From Agrobacterium tumefaciens (lineage in GTDB: Bacteria; Pseudomonadota; Alphaproteobacteria; Rhizobiales; Rhizobiaceae): 35,941 nt of DNA. The notes under the pieces are model-generated. The model searched no databases and had not been told where the DNA came from. It saw only the letters and a list, made by a program, of their open reading frames with translations. The stretch is taken from contig NZ_WJOK01000038.1 of the NCBI RefSeq assembly GCF_009649785.1, forward strand, positions 1-35,941, read 5' to 3'. Made by a program: the position numbers and the translations under genes. Numbering within the stretch: the first letter of the stretch is position 1; each line of letters starts with the position of its first letter. Below, piece after piece: positions 16,935-25,944 of this stretch.

Positions 16935-17240
16935 ATTGAATGACACCTTCGGAATGTAACCCAGAAGCCCGATCAGCATATTGAGCGCGCTCATCTGCGC
17001 GTGCATCTCGATCATGGCTTCAATGTATTCAAGGTGCTGTGCGCCGCCCGCAGCCACACCGATCTTGTAGTCCTCCGGAAGAGCCTGAAACAGCTGATCC
17101 GCCTTCTCCAAGAGCTGCCTGTGAAGCCGGATGGCATTCACTGCTAACAGCTCAAGTTCGCCAGTGGGCAGCCCACGCGTCAGTCCGATCACCGGGCGGA
17201 GCTGGCATGCCTCGGCCACAGGGGCCTCATTAGTTTCCAT
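16932..17240 (-). CDS. traM: TraM, anti-activator of TraR
   Basis: TraM binds TraR and blocks its DNA binding, setting the quorum threshold for conjugation. The start METNEAPVAEACQLRP gives 102 residues, the same length as Ti TraM as I recall it. Conserved stretches are LRPVIGLTRGLP, KADQLFQALPEDYK and YIEAMIEMHAQMSALNMLIGLLGYIPKV, the long C-terminal helix used in the TraR-TraM complex. An ATG two codons earlier is possible (GAGGG lies upstream of both). The open frame extends farther upstream without family similarity. A tra box about 290 bp upstream suggests that TraR activates its own antagonist, as in Ti plasmids. Confidence 0.95.
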   Translation of the reverse strand: METNEAPVAEACQLRPVIGLTRGLPTGELELLAVNAIRLHRQLLEKADQLFQALPEDYKIGVAAGGAQHLEYIEAMIEMHAQMSALNMLIGLLGYIPKVSFN

Positions 17241-17528
17241 GATCATCCAACCCTCAGAATTGTCTGCGGTGCGCCCCCGCAGACGTTTATCTCTGATCCC
17301 AAGCCGGGGGTTGGAAAACTGTATCAGAACAGTCCTGCGACCTTTAGCACCGGAGCACCTGGACATACGTCGCAGGCCCACCGGCCAATGGCCAGAGGAT
17401 TCTGGTATCGCATCGGCCGATACCAACCGTCTGATAGAGGTTTCCACACCTCGAGGCAGCGCGTACTGCCCTGATCGCCCTTATAAAGGGCTGATGTTGT
17501 TTTCGCTAGAGCGATGGAAAGACAAACA

Positions 17529-17546
17529 TTTTGCAGATCTGCAGAA
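17529..17546 (-). promoter_or_regulatory. tra box upstream of traM
   Basis: TTTTGCAGATCTGCAGAA contains the perfect 12-bp palindrome TGCAGATCTGCA, the core of the TraR-binding tra box (Ti consensus ATGTGCAGATCTGCACAT). It sits 3 bp beyond the traH stop and about 290 bp upstream of the traM start. The 17241-17528 stretch between has no gene that I can support; it holds the 15-bp palindrome GCCCTTATAAAGGGC at 17477-17491. Confidence 0.8.
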
Positions 17547-17549
17547 ACG

Positions 17550-18173
17550 TCATGGTCTCCCTCCTATTCCCGTCAAATCAATCCTAATGCTCGCTTTGTT
17601 CGGATCCGACGCGGGCTCGGCTGAGACATCGGATTCGCTACTGTTTCTCTCGGAGTCGGCAGGTTCCCTGCCGTCATCGGGGATACCTTGCGGTGGCTCC
17701 ACGGGTTTTGCCTCACTCGGATCCTCTGCCCGGAACACCGCTTCCCCTTCGAAATAACCCGTTTGCCAGGCGATGACCGCGTCGTCCATGACCTGCGGCT
17801 GCACTTCTTTTGCTGTGGGATTGCCATACCATTTTGCAACGATGCGAAATACCTTGGCAAAGAGCGTCGTGCCCATACGGATATTCTCACAAGGCTCGAC
17901 CATATCCGGCTTCAACTGACCGGCCTCGACGATGCCGACTCCCGCCGGATATTGCGTTATACCCACGCGAACGGTGTTACGGCCGAGATTATCTCGGATC
18001 AGAGCCAGTGCCTCTTCTGGCGTCGTGGGCCTCGGCACCAGCACCACCCGGTTGCCAGAGCGCACGGTGATCGCGAGAGGGTCGTGCGATCCGGCCTTCG
18101 CGATGAACTGCTCGACGATTGTCGGCTTGAGGGATGGATCGGCGCATTGCTGGATAAAGGCGGTATCAAGCAT
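17550..18173 (-). CDS. traH: TraH, conjugal transfer protein
   Basis: This is the last gene of the traAFBH operon. The 207-residue protein begins MLDTAFIQQCADPSLKPTIVEQFI, typical of rhizobial TraH. The N-terminal two thirds (VRVGITQYPAGVGI, LFAKVFRIVAKWYGNPTAKEV) resemble lytic transglycosylase-like or VirB1-related sequence. The C-terminal 50 residues are acidic and low in complexity (SERNSSESDVSAEPASD). AGGA precedes the ATG by about 7 nt, and the gene starts 12 nt after traB. In Ti plasmids this gene is dispensable or of modest effect. Its exact biochemical role is not established here. Confidence 0.9.
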   Translation of the reverse strand: MLDTAFIQQCADPSLKPTIVEQFIAKAGSHDPLAITVRSGNRVVLVPRPTTPEEALALIRDNLGRNTVRVGITQYPAGVGIVEAGQLKPDMVEPCENIRMGTTLFAKVFRIVAKWYGNPTAKEVQPQVMDDAVIAWQTGYFEGEAVFRAEDPSEAKPVEPPQGIPDDGREPADSERNSSESDVSAEPASDPNKASIRIDLTGIGGRP

Positions 18174-18185
18174 CCCAGGTCCTCC

Positions 18186-19385
18186 CTATGTGTTAAATGC
18201 AAGAATGATGGGAAGGTCGAAGAGCCGAGCCCAAGCGATCGCGCTCGCTTTCTGAATGGCGACGATCGAAGTGTTTTCCGTCCACCAGCCATTGCCGACG
18301 GCGACGATCAAGTCGGGTGAGTGCAGCATCGATTGCAGGATCGGCCAGACGATGAGCTGCTCGTAGCAGATCAGCGGCGCGAGCCTGGTCCCGTCGACCT
18401 GAACCACCGGATTGCCGAAGAAGTTGGCCCCCGCACCTCCGCCCGGCCCGATCCATCGCAGCGACGGTTGCCACATCGATCCCGGGACCGGCATGCGCTG
18501 GTAATAAAGAAGGTTTGCTGCGTCGGCCGAGATTGCCACCATCACATTGTCATAGCCCCGTGGGTCGATGACAGCCGCACCTGCGATGACGGTGAGGTTC
18601 GAGCCACGGAGACCTTCCTGCCAGACACGCGCCACTGTCGGCGTCCAGAGCCCGAGCGCACTTTCGGGCAGTACTGCCACACGAACATCCTCGCCCGCCT
18701 CGGCAGCCTTGCGCACCGTGCTGATCAGATGACGCTGGTCGGCCAGCGAGCCATCGCGGCCAAGGGTCCCCCCTTGTTTGAGATCGACGGCAACCCAGCC
18801 GGCTGTTAATTTCGGAGTAATCCAGTTCGTGGCGGACCAAATGTGAAGTCCTCCCAGGACTGCGACCGCGATTTGCCACCTTCGGCCGGTCATGAGGCCC
18901 AACAGGATCGCGGTCGCGACAAGCCCCCACCATCCCCAACCGGGAAACAACACTCCGGCAGCCGTCAGGGGATGCGCCCAACCAGTGATACCGAAGGGGG
19001 GCAGCCCCGTAAGCACGATCACTATAAGATAGCGTAGCGCCCTCGCCGCATCCGTTGCTTTTCTCCCGGAAACGCCTTCGCCACGGGGTTTCTTCCAAAG
19101 CACCGCATGGACAATCACAAAGGATACGGAAGCCACCACCCAGAGCAAAAGGCCCGGCCAGAGATCGGCGCTATAGAAGTTGGCCACGCCCTTAGGCAAT
19201 CCACGGGAGGCGGCCAGGAAATAGCTCGCCGCGACGAGTCCCGCGATCGAGCGTGACGTTGCTATCGCCCAGAGCAAAGGTAAGAATATGGCGAGCGGAA
19301 TAAGAAGCACTTCGCCGCTCCAGCCGCCCCACCCGCAGGCGATGGCCGCGATGATCAGCAGCATGGATTTCCATCGGTCAGACAT
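18186..19385 (-). CDS. traB: TraB, conjugal transfer protein of the nitrilase / apolipoprotein N-acyltransferase type
   Basis: The start MSDRWKSMLLIIAAIACGWGGW gives 399 residues; the frame opens farther upstream inside traF without support. Several membrane helices fill the N-terminal 190 residues (LLIPLAIFLPLLWAIA, LLLWVVASVSFVIVHAVL, YLIVIVLTGLPPFGI, WGLVATAILLGLMTG). A carbon-nitrogen hydrolase domain follows with Glu in VAVLPESALGLW and Cys in APLICYEQLIVWP, as in Lnt and nitrilases. Ti TraB is proposed to modify or process components of the transfer apparatus. The gene begins 16 nt after traF and ends 12 nt before traH, so it is within one operon. Confidence 0.92.
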   Translation of the reverse strand: MSDRWKSMLLIIAAIACGWGGWSGEVLLIPLAIFLPLLWAIATSRSIAGLVAASYFLAASRGLPKGVANFYSADLWPGLLLWVVASVSFVIVHAVLWKKPRGEGVSGRKATDAARALRYLIVIVLTGLPPFGITGWAHPLTAAGVLFPGWGWWGLVATAILLGLMTGRRWQIAVAVLGGLHIWSATNWITPKLTAGWVAVDLKQGGTLGRDGSLADQRHLISTVRKAAEAGEDVRVAVLPESALGLWTPTVARVWQEGLRGSNLTVIAGAAVIDPRGYDNVMVAISADAANLLYYQRMPVPGSMWQPSLRWIGPGGGAGANFFGNPVVQVDGTRLAPLICYEQLIVWPILQSMLHSPDLIVAVGNGWWTENTSIVAIQKASAIAWARLFDLPIILAFNT

Positions 19386-19401
19386 ATGATCGCTACGGCA
19401 A

Positions 19402-19932
19402 TTACGGATCGATGGTAAGGACCTGCCGCGCCAGACCGAGAAGACCGGAATCCGGAACCGGACCAAAATATCTGCTGTCATATGAACTCGCAAAGGGTGA
19501 GTGAAGAAAGAGATGGTGCGGCGGCACGACACCGCCGGGATGGGGGTGAATTGCCCTGCCCTCGCCGTCCGTACGCCACACAGACGATGCTGGAACCGGG
19601 CGACCATCAATGAGCACGTGATCAGTGATGTCGACTAGCTGCCCTGGAAGGGCCGCGACGGTCTTGATCAGCGGCGCAACTCCGCCTGGACACAGGCCGC
19701 GCCGCAGATATCCGCGCCGCCATGCCTCTTCGAACACGGCTGTCGCGGGTGGGCACAAGAACACGAGGTCGCCGACGGAGGCCGGACGTTGAAGCTCGTC
19801 GATACGCCAGAGGCCGAGCGGCTCGCTTGGGGTCAGGTTCAGCCGATAGCCGCCCGCGAACGCAGTCGCCGCCAGTGCCGACATGACGACGGCGGCACCA
19901 GCCAGAAACAGCATTACCCGCCTCCGCCTCAT
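19402..19932 (-). CDS. traF: TraF, S26-type signal-peptidase-like maturation protease
   Basis: The 176-residue protein has an N-terminal membrane anchor (VMLFLAGAAVVMSALAATAFA). The catalytic serine motif is NLTPSEPLGLW (Ser at about residue 37) and the lysine general base is in APLIKTVAALPG, the pattern of RP4 TraF. Homologues cyclise or process the conjugative pilin. The pilin gene (trbC) is not in this window. The gene starts with ATGA overlapping the traA stop by 4 nt, indicating translational coupling. Confidence 0.94.
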   Translation of the reverse strand: MRRRRVMLFLAGAAVVMSALAATAFAGGYRLNLTPSEPLGLWRIDELQRPASVGDLVFLCPPATAVFEEAWRRGYLRRGLCPGGVAPLIKTVAALPGQLVDITDHVLIDGRPVPASSVWRTDGEGRAIHPHPGGVVPPHHLFLHSPFASSYDSRYFGPVPDSGLLGLARQVLTIDP

Positions 19933-22900
19933 TGCTTCAACACCGGCGTCTGGCGCTGTGTAAGACGCTGCTCCTCGGATTGTCTTAGGGATAGAACGGT
20001 GCGCTCGTGAGCGGCGAGCTGTTGCGCCGTGCGCATGACCGGCCAGGCGTGTTTCAGCTGCTCCTTTTGCTCCGGCTTCATATCCTTGGAAAGCTCTTCG
20101 AAGATTTTTCCGGAGGGCTCACGGGCAGCGTTAGCCAGCAGTGTGCGTTCCCCGAACCGTTCGGTAACCGCCTTGTTGAAGCCGTCGACTTCGAGCTTGG
20201 TCTCCCGGTTGCTGAGCGCATAGGCCATCGCGGATGGCAGATCGTTTCGGTCGATGGCATCGCGCACCCGCTCCAACACCACGTGCGCCGCCGTCGACAG
20301 GGCAGGAATGTCGATCGAAACCCGCTGACGCAGGGCCTTCTCATCCGCTTGCAGCCTCTGCGTGACCGTTTCGCGCATCCTCAGATATTGCTCGAGATCC
20401 CGCTTCAGGGCCGGAACATTGACCTCGGCGACACGGCGCGCCTCGCGCTCCGACCGGGTGGCTAGAATGCCGGTCTTGCCCTTGAGTGGACCGATTGACG
20501 ACGGTTCCCGCTCGAGTTTCTCCAGGATCTGTTTCGCTGTCTGTTGGTCGGCGAGGACCATATCGAAGTTCATCGCGCGGAAGGCGGTTTCTGGATCGGC
20601 GAAGACGTAAGCAAAGCGCGCCGAAACCTCCTCCCATTGCCGCTTCAGGGCGGGATCAAAGCCGAGCCTGTCACCGACCGTGTCGGCAACAGAGCTAGTG
20701 AATGTCTTGATGCCTGCGACCATGGGTTCCACCTCCTCCATCGTTTGGGTCTTTGGGGTTTGCGTGATGCCGAGGCGAGCAGCGAAGACAGCAAGGCGCT
20801 GGCCGAGATCGACAAGTTTCGCCTTCTGGCGCAATGTCCAGTCGAGCCGGTCGCGCACCAGCGTTCGCGCGACCTGGACGATGTGCAGGCCACGGTTTTC
20901 GGCGAAGCGCAGTGCCTCGCGATAGAGCTGGCCATGCTCGTAATCGAGCGTCGTCTCCTTTGAATTTTTCCGGGCGAGAACCTTTGCCAAGCCGCCGTTG
21001 AAGGAGAAGGACCGCGTCCCGTAGTAGAGCTGCAGATCCTCGCGATGGCGGGTCATCGCCACATAGGTCAGATGACGATCCAGCGAGAGCGATGCCAGAA
21101 CTTTCACGCGGTCGACTGTGGCACCCTGGCTCTTGTGGATCGTCGTCGCGTAGCCGTAATCGAGATTGTTGTAGAATCGCTGCTCGACCGTCACCTGTCG
21201 GCGCTGGTCGCCCTCACCGATGACGGCGACGACACGATTAGGCGCCGCCTCGATGACATGGCCGATCATGCCGTTCTTGACGCCGAGCGATCGTTCGTTC
21301 TTCAGGAAGACGATCTGGTCACCGGCATCGAACCGCCTGACACCATCGGCTGTCTTGAAGACGTGGCCCTCACCGACCATACCGCGTTCAGCCAGCTTTT
21401 CGCGCGCCATGGTGTTCAGCAGGCCCACATCGCGGCGTAGATGCGCCAGCATCAGCATGGTCTTGGACGGATCGTATTCTCGGCTCCAGTCAGCGATCAG
21501 ATGTTCGACCGCTTCCGCCTTCAGACTGGTGCCAGTGATCCTGGCATTGGCATCATAGGCGGTTAGCGCCTTCTCGACATTGCCACGCGCCAGATCGAGC
21601 GATGCCTTGCGCATCCAGTCCTCACGCTGACGATAGATGGTTTCGAGTTCGGCGTAACCAATCCGATCCACGATGGCGCGGAAGGCGGCACCCGCCTCGA
21701 TCGGCTGCAATTGTTCGGGATCGCCAACCAGCACGATTTTTGCACCTGCCCGAACAACGGCATCGACAAAAAACGCCATCTGCTTCGAGGCGACCATGCC
21801 GGCCTCGTCCATAACGAAGATCGTCTTGTCGTCCAGAACGCCACGGCCGCGGGTCCAGCGCAGCTCCCAGGAGGCAAGCGTGCGCGAGACGATGCCCGCT
21901 TCTTTCTCCAGGCCCTCTGCCGCCTTGCCGGCCAGAGCACCGCCGACAACGCGATATCCCGCGAGCTCCCAGGCCTCGCGCGCTGCCTTCATCATCGTGG
22001 TCTTGCCGGCGCCCGCACGGCCCACGACCGCAGCGATCCGGGCAGGACCGGCGATCCGTCCGATGGCGGTTCTCTGCTCTTCCGACAGCCGCTCATGTCG
22101 CTGGAACGTTGCGTCGAGGACGGAGCTAGAAACGCCGGTATCCTCACGGTTCGACAGCCACGTTGCCTGCCGCGCCATCGTCGCTTCAAGTCGGACCATC
22201 GCTCGCGTCGAGTAGCGCGCCGGCAGCTTTTCTCCGGTCGCAAACCCAATTGTGTCGCGCTGCAGCCGCAATACTTCCGGGTTCAGGATGATCTTCAGCA
22301 TTAGCTGCTGGAAGGTGGCGGGATCGTCGACATAGCGATGCAGGACCTTGGCGACATCGCGCTCATCAAACACGCTTTTCTCTCGCGTGATCAGATCGAG
22401 CACGATGGCTGGATTGTTGAGAATGCGTCGAGTGTTTTCCACGCGTCGGGCGTCGTTCAGTTCGATCCGTTCCAGCTCAGCGCGAACGCCTTGGCTCTCC
22501 GCCTTGCGCTCGATCGCCTTGGCGCCAACGCCGAGATGCATGGTCGGCTCAAGGTCGATACCCTGCTTCTCATAGGACCGGCCATCGATGCGCAAATCGA
22601 TACCGCCAAGCGCCAGGTGATGGTTTTGCCGCTCGAACCAGCCGTCGCGCAAGACATTGAAGTCCTCGGTCGATCCGGCCCAGAGTTCGTAAAGGATCTT
22701 GCCGGATTTCGTGCGGACCGGTTGTCCATCCTCGCCGATGACCGCAACCTTCTTTGACCCGAACCCGTCTTCGGTCAGTGGCCGCAATGTCGTCATCAGG
22801 TGGATATGCGGATTGCCGGGATTGTCGTGATAGACCCAGTCGGCGACCATGCCCTTCGCCAAAATGTGTTTCTCGACAAAGTCTCGGACCAGGGCGATGT

Positions 22901-23231
22901 TCTGCTCGGCCGACAGTTCCAGCGGCAGTGCAATGGTCAGGTCACGGGCAAGCTGCGCATCGGCACGTTTCTCAAACGCTTCGACCTTGTTCCAGAAGGC
23001 TTCAGACGCACCGGAGACCGAGCGGTCGGCGATCAGCGAGCGAACCCATTTCGGGGCATCAGCCGGCAGGAGAAACTCCTCATGACGGAGTCCCTGCTTG
23101 CGAGTGTAGTCGATGGTGCGGGCTTCGCGCTCGAATTCCATCTTCGCGCAGTGCCGGTAAGCCGCAGACAGCACCACGCTGCGGCCCGAGCCGCGGCTGA
23201 CGATGCTGGCTGAGAAATGGGCGATGGCCAC
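19929..23231 (-). CDS. traA: TraA, MobQ relaxase fused to a helicase
   Basis: TraA nicks oriT, stays attached to the 5' end of the transferred strand and unwinds it. In the 1104-residue frame, the N-terminal MobA/MobL domain has the catalytic Tyr29 (LSAAYRHCAKMEF) and metal-binding histidines His139, His146 and His148 (YHDNPGNPHIHLMTT). The TraI/RecD2-like helicase domain has Walker A GRAGAGKTTM (408-417) and Walker B FVMDEAG (476-482), and ends with a long coiled, charged tail. I place the start at GTG 23231 (VAIAHFSAS, matching Ti TraA), with AGGAG 10 nt upstream. The frame also opens four codons earlier at a GTG that overlaps that site. It overlaps traF and is divergent from traCDG across oriT. 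Confidence 0.96.
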   Translation of the reverse strand: MAIAHFSASIVSRGSGRSVVLSAAYRHCAKMEFEREARTIDYTRKQGLRHEEFLLPADAPKWVRSLIADRSVSGASEAFWNKVEAFEKRADAQLARDLTIALPLELSAEQNIALVRDFVEKHILAKGMVADWVYHDNPGNPHIHLMTTLRPLTEDGFGSKKVAVIGEDGQPVRTKSGKILYELWAGSTEDFNVLRDGWFERQNHHLALGGIDLRIDGRSYEKQGIDLEPTMHLGVGAKAIERKAESQGVRAELERIELNDARRVENTRRILNNPAIVLDLITREKSVFDERDVAKVLHRYVDDPATFQQLMLKIILNPEVLRLQRDTIGFATGEKLPARYSTRAMVRLEATMARQATWLSNREDTGVSSSVLDATFQRHERLSEEQRTAIGRIAGPARIAAVVGRAGAGKTTMMKAAREAWELAGYRVVGGALAGKAAEGLEKEAGIVSRTLASWELRWTRGRGVLDDKTIFVMDEAGMVASKQMAFFVDAVVRAGAKIVLVGDPEQLQPIEAGAAFRAIVDRIGYAELETIYRQREDWMRKASLDLARGNVEKALTAYDANARITGTSLKAEAVEHLIADWSREYDPSKTMLMLAHLRRDVGLLNTMAREKLAERGMVGEGHVFKTADGVRRFDAGDQIVFLKNERSLGVKNGMIGHVIEAAPNRVVAVIGEGDQRRQVTVEQRFYNNLDYGYATTIHKSQGATVDRVKVLASLSLDRHLTYVAMTRHREDLQLYYGTRSFSFNGGLAKVLARKNSKETTLDYEHGQLYREALRFAENRGLHIVQVARTLVRDRLDWTLRQKAKLVDLGQRLAVFAARLGITQTPKTQTMEEVEPMVAGIKTFTSSVADTVGDRLGFDPALKRQWEEVSARFAYVFADPETAFRAMNFDMVLADQQTAKQILEKLEREPSSIGPLKGKTGILATRSEREARRVAEVNVPALKRDLEQYLRMRETVTQRLQADEKALRQRVSIDIPALSTAAHVVLERVRDAIDRNDLPSAMAYALSNRETKLEVDGFNKAVTERFGERTLLANAAREPSGKIFEELSKDMKPEQKEQLKHAWPVMRTAQQLAAHERTVLSLRQSEEQRLTQRQTPVLKQ

Positions 23232-23304
23232 GGCGAAGAACACTCCTGGTTAGACCAAGTTCATCGGGAGCGGCGGTAAAGCCTGATCTCACCGGGCAGA
23301 AAAG

Positions 23305-23345
23305 CAACGCGTCGCATCGCGACGTATAATTGCGCCCTTGGAGCC
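23305..23345 (+). other. oriT: Origin of transfer (oriT), MobQ/RSF1010 and Ti type
   Basis: The + strand core TAATTGCGCCCTTGG (23327-23341) matches the RSF1010/Ti nic region (TAAGTGCGCCCT in RSF1010, as I recall). It is preceded by the inverted repeat CGTCGC-ATC-GCGACG (23310-23324), the usual relaxase-binding stem. By analogy the nick falls within GCGCCC near 23333-23335 and the + strand is transferred with traC-D-G and the right side first. The site lies between the relaxase gene traA and traC, as in Ti plasmids. Confidence 0.85.
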
Positions 23346-23392
23346 ATTCCTTCGGAACGGCGGGATCATTCACAAAAGCATCGCCCTTGGCG

Positions 23393-23410
23393 ATCTGCAG
23401 ATCTGCAGAT
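23393..23410. promoter_or_regulatory. Perfect palindromic tra box between traA and traC
   Basis: ATCTGCAGATCTGCAGAT is an exact 18-bp palindrome with the TGCAGATCTGCA core of TraR-binding sites. Its centre is about 82 bp before traC and 170 bp before traA, so it may drive both divergent operons. It differs symmetrically from the Ti consensus ATGTGCAGATCTGCACAT at position 3 (C instead of G). Confidence 0.88.
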
Positions 23411-23482
23411 GTCTTTTCCAGCGCATCCGGGAGAATCTGGGCGTCGCAAGTGCAACGCCCAGCTCACAGAGGAGCAACCGGA

Positions 23483-23779
23483 ATGAAGAAGCCATCATCG
23501 AAGATCAGGGAAGAGATCGCAAGATTGCAGGATCAGTTGAAGCAGGCCGAGACTCGCGAGGCCGAGCGCATCGGCCGCATCGCGCTGAAAGCCGGTCTGG
23601 GAGAGTTCGAGATCGATGAGGCAGAGCTTCAGGCGGCCTTCGAGGACGTCGCCAAACGGTTTCGCGGAGGAAAACCTGCTGCGACCGGGAAGAAGGACGC
23701 TGGTGATGGCCGAGCCGCAAGCGGGGCGGCCGCGACGCAGAAGCCTGGCGCGGATGCGAGCGGGACTGGTGAGGCTTGA
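23483..23779 (+). CDS. traC: TraC, oriT accessory protein
   Basis: This 98-residue basic/charged protein starts MKKPSSKIREEIARLQDQLKQ after GGAG 9 nt upstream. It has a coiled-coil-prone N-terminus, the conserved helix RIGRIALKAGLGEFEIDEAELQAAFEDVAKRF, and a low-complexity Gly/Ala/Lys tail. TraC is the relaxosome accessory of Ti-type systems; the RIGR--LKAGL segment is shared with TraD-like and MobC-like proteins. It is the first gene of the traCDG operon, 70-80 bp downstream of the tra box, and ends 4 nt before traD. The upstream in-frame extension overlapping oriT is not used. Confidence 0.9.
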   Translation: MKKPSSKIREEIARLQDQLKQAETREAERIGRIALKAGLGEFEIDEAELQAAFEDVAKRFRGGKPAATGKKDAGDGRAASGAAATQKPGADASGTGEA

Positions 23780-23783
23780 GCGC

Positions 23784-23999
23784 ATGGCTAAAGCGATGAC
23801 ATCAGACGCGCGCAAGAAAGACACACGCGAAAAAATCGAGCTCGGCGGCCTGATTGTCAAGGCCGGGCTGCGCTACGAGAAGCGTTCCTTGTTGCTCGGC
23901 CTGCTTATCGATGCAGCCAAGCGGATCAAGGGCGACGAGACGGAGAAGGACCGCCTGGCGGCGATCGGCGCGGAGGCCTTCGGCAATGAGGGCGAATAG
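23784..23999 (+). CDS. traD: TraD, small conjugal transfer protein
   Basis: The 71-residue protein MAKAMTSDARKKDTREKIELGG continues with LIVKAGLRYEKRSLLLGLLIDAAKRI, the DTR-KIELGGL--KAGL pattern of rhizobial TraD. It is a probable relaxosome or coupling accessory protein. The gene starts 4 nt after the traC stop and overlaps the traG start by 14 nt, so the three genes are translationally coupled. The name refers to the Ti-plasmid gene and not to the F-plasmid coupling protein of the same name. Confidence 0.9.
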   Translation: MAKAMTSDARKKDTREKIELGGLIVKAGLRYEKRSLLLGLLIDAAKRIKGDETEKDRLAAIGAEAFGNEGE

Positions 24000-25929
24000 G
24001 CTGCTGCTGGCAATCCTGCCCGCGGCAATCATGGTCGCAGCCATGATCCTGACGTCAGGCGTGGAACTTCGGCTGGCGGCACTCGGAACATCGGCGCAGG
24101 CGAAGCAGACGCTGGGCCGCGCCGGGCTCGCCCTGCCCTATGTCGCCGCCGCCGCGATTGGCGCCATCGCGCTGCTCGCCGTCAACGGCTCTGCGAACAT
24201 CAAGACGGCCGGCGGAAGCGTGCTTGCCGGAAACGCCGTGACCGTCGTCATCGCCATGATGCGCGAGATTGTCCGGCTTGCCGGTATCGCTGGAAACGTG
24301 CCGGCGGGTCAATCCGTTCTCGCCTATTCCGACCCGGCGACGATGGTGGGTGCTGCCGCAGCAATCTTTAGCGGTATGTTCGCCTTACATGTTGCGATGA
24401 AAGGCAATGCTGCATTCGCGGCGTCCGGGCCGCGCCGCATCGCCGGCAAGCGCGCTGTCCATGGCGAGGCCGACTGGATGAAACTGCCCGAAGCCGCAAA
24501 ACTGTTTTCAGAAGCCGGCGGTATCGTCATCGGTGAACGTTATCGCGTCGATCGCGACAGTGTTGCCACAATGCCGTTCCGCTCCGATGAACCGCAAAGC
24601 TGGGGCGCCGGCGGCAAGTCGCCGCTGCTCTGCTTCGACGGCTCCTTCGGCTCGTCGCACGGGATCGTCTTTGCCGGCTCCGGCGGTTTCAAGACGACGT
24701 CGGTGACCATCCCGACCGCGCTCAAATGGGGCGGCGGACTCGTCGTACTGGATCCGTCAAGCGAGGTCGCGCCGATGGTGATCGAGCATCGGCGTAAGGC
24801 CGGACGCAAAGTGATCGTGCTGGATACCACCGCATCGGGTGTCGGCTTCAATGCTCTCGACTGGATCGGCCGTCATGGCAATACGAAGGAAGAGGATATT
24901 GTTGCCGTCGCCACCTGGATCATGACCGACAACGCGCGCACCGCATCGGCTCGTGATGACTTCTTCCGGGCTTCCGCCATGCAGCTTCTGACCGCACTCA
25001 TCGCCGACGTTTGTCTGTCCGGCCATACGGACGAAAAAGACCAAACGCTGCGCCGTGTCCGGGCCAATCTCTCCGAGCCGGAGCCGCAGCTTCGGGCCCG
25101 CCTGACGAAGATCTACGAGCAGTCGGACTCCGACTTTGTGAAGGAGAATGTCGCGGTCTTCGTCAACATGACGCCGGAGACGTTTTCCGGTGTCTATGCC
25201 AATGCAGTGAAGGAAACCCATTGGCTCTCCTACCCGAACTATGCCGGCCTTGTCTCCGGCGACAGCTTCTCCACCGGCGATCTTGCCGATGGCGGAACCG
25301 ACATCTTTATCGCGCTCGATCTCAAGGTGCTGGAAGCTCATCCGGGCCTTGCCCGCGTCGTCATCGGCTCGCTGCTCAACGCAGTCTATAATCGCAACGG
25401 CAACGTGAAGGATCGCACCCTTTTCCTGCTCGACGAGGTGGCGCGTCTCGGCTACCTCCGCATCCTTGAGACCGCCCGGGACGCCGGGCGCAAATACGGG
25501 ATCACGCTGACGATGATCTTCCAGTCACTCGGCCAGATGCGCGAGGCTTATGGCGGGCGGGATGCGACGAGCAAGTGGTTCGAGTCCGCGTCCTGGATTT
25601 CGTTCGCAGCCATCAACGATCCCGATACGGCTGACTACATCTCGAAGCGCTGCGGCGACACCACGGTCGAGGTCGACCAAACCAATCGCTCGTCCGGAAT
25701 GAAGGGATCGACACGATCTCGATCAAAGCAGCTCAACCGCCGGCCGCTGATCCTGCCGCATGAAGTGTTGCGCATGCGCAGTGACGAGCAGATCGTCTTC
25801 ACCGCAGGCAATGCACCCCTTCGGTGCGGGCGCGCCGTCTGGTTCCGCCGCGAGGACATGATGGCCTGCGTCGGCGAGAACAGGTTTCACCAGAATGCTT
25901 CCGGCACGCACGAGCCGGCTGTGCAATAG
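23986..25929 (+). CDS. traG: TraG, VirD4-type coupling protein
   Basis: TraG is the inner-membrane ATPase that brings the relaxase-bound strand to the type IV secretion channel. The start MRANRLLLAILPAAIMVAAMIL gives 647 residues and overlaps traD by 14 nt. Membrane helices fill the first 150 residues (LPYVAAAAIGAIALLAV, VVIAMMREIV). Walker A is GSGGFKTTS (VFAGSGGFKTTSVTIP), and Walker B is LFLLDEVARLGYL, followed by IFQSLGQMREAYG. The frame begins upstream in the traD region but has no support there. The partner trb secretion genes are not in this window. Confidence 0.96.
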   Translation: MRANRLLLAILPAAIMVAAMILTSGVELRLAALGTSAQAKQTLGRAGLALPYVAAAAIGAIALLAVNGSANIKTAGGSVLAGNAVTVVIAMMREIVRLAGIAGNVPAGQSVLAYSDPATMVGAAAAIFSGMFALHVAMKGNAAFAASGPRRIAGKRAVHGEADWMKLPEAAKLFSEAGGIVIGERYRVDRDSVATMPFRSDEPQSWGAGGKSPLLCFDGSFGSSHGIVFAGSGGFKTTSVTIPTALKWGGGLVVLDPSSEVAPMVIEHRRKAGRKVIVLDTTASGVGFNALDWIGRHGNTKEEDIVAVATWIMTDNARTASARDDFFRASAMQLLTALIADVCLSGHTDEKDQTLRRVRANLSEPEPQLRARLTKIYEQSDSDFVKENVAVFVNMTPETFSGVYANAVKETHWLSYPNYAGLVSGDSFSTGDLADGGTDIFIALDLKVLEAHPGLARVVIGSLLNAVYNRNGNVKDRTLFLLDEVARLGYLRILETARDAGRKYGITLTMIFQSLGQMREAYGGRDATSKWFESASWISFAAINDPDTADYISKRCGDTTVEVDQTNRSSGMKGSTRSRSKQLNRRPLILPHEVLRMRSDEQIVFTAGNAPLRCGRAVWFRREDMMACVGENRFHQNASGTHEPAVQ

Positions 25930-25944
25930 ATCGAGGACCCAACG

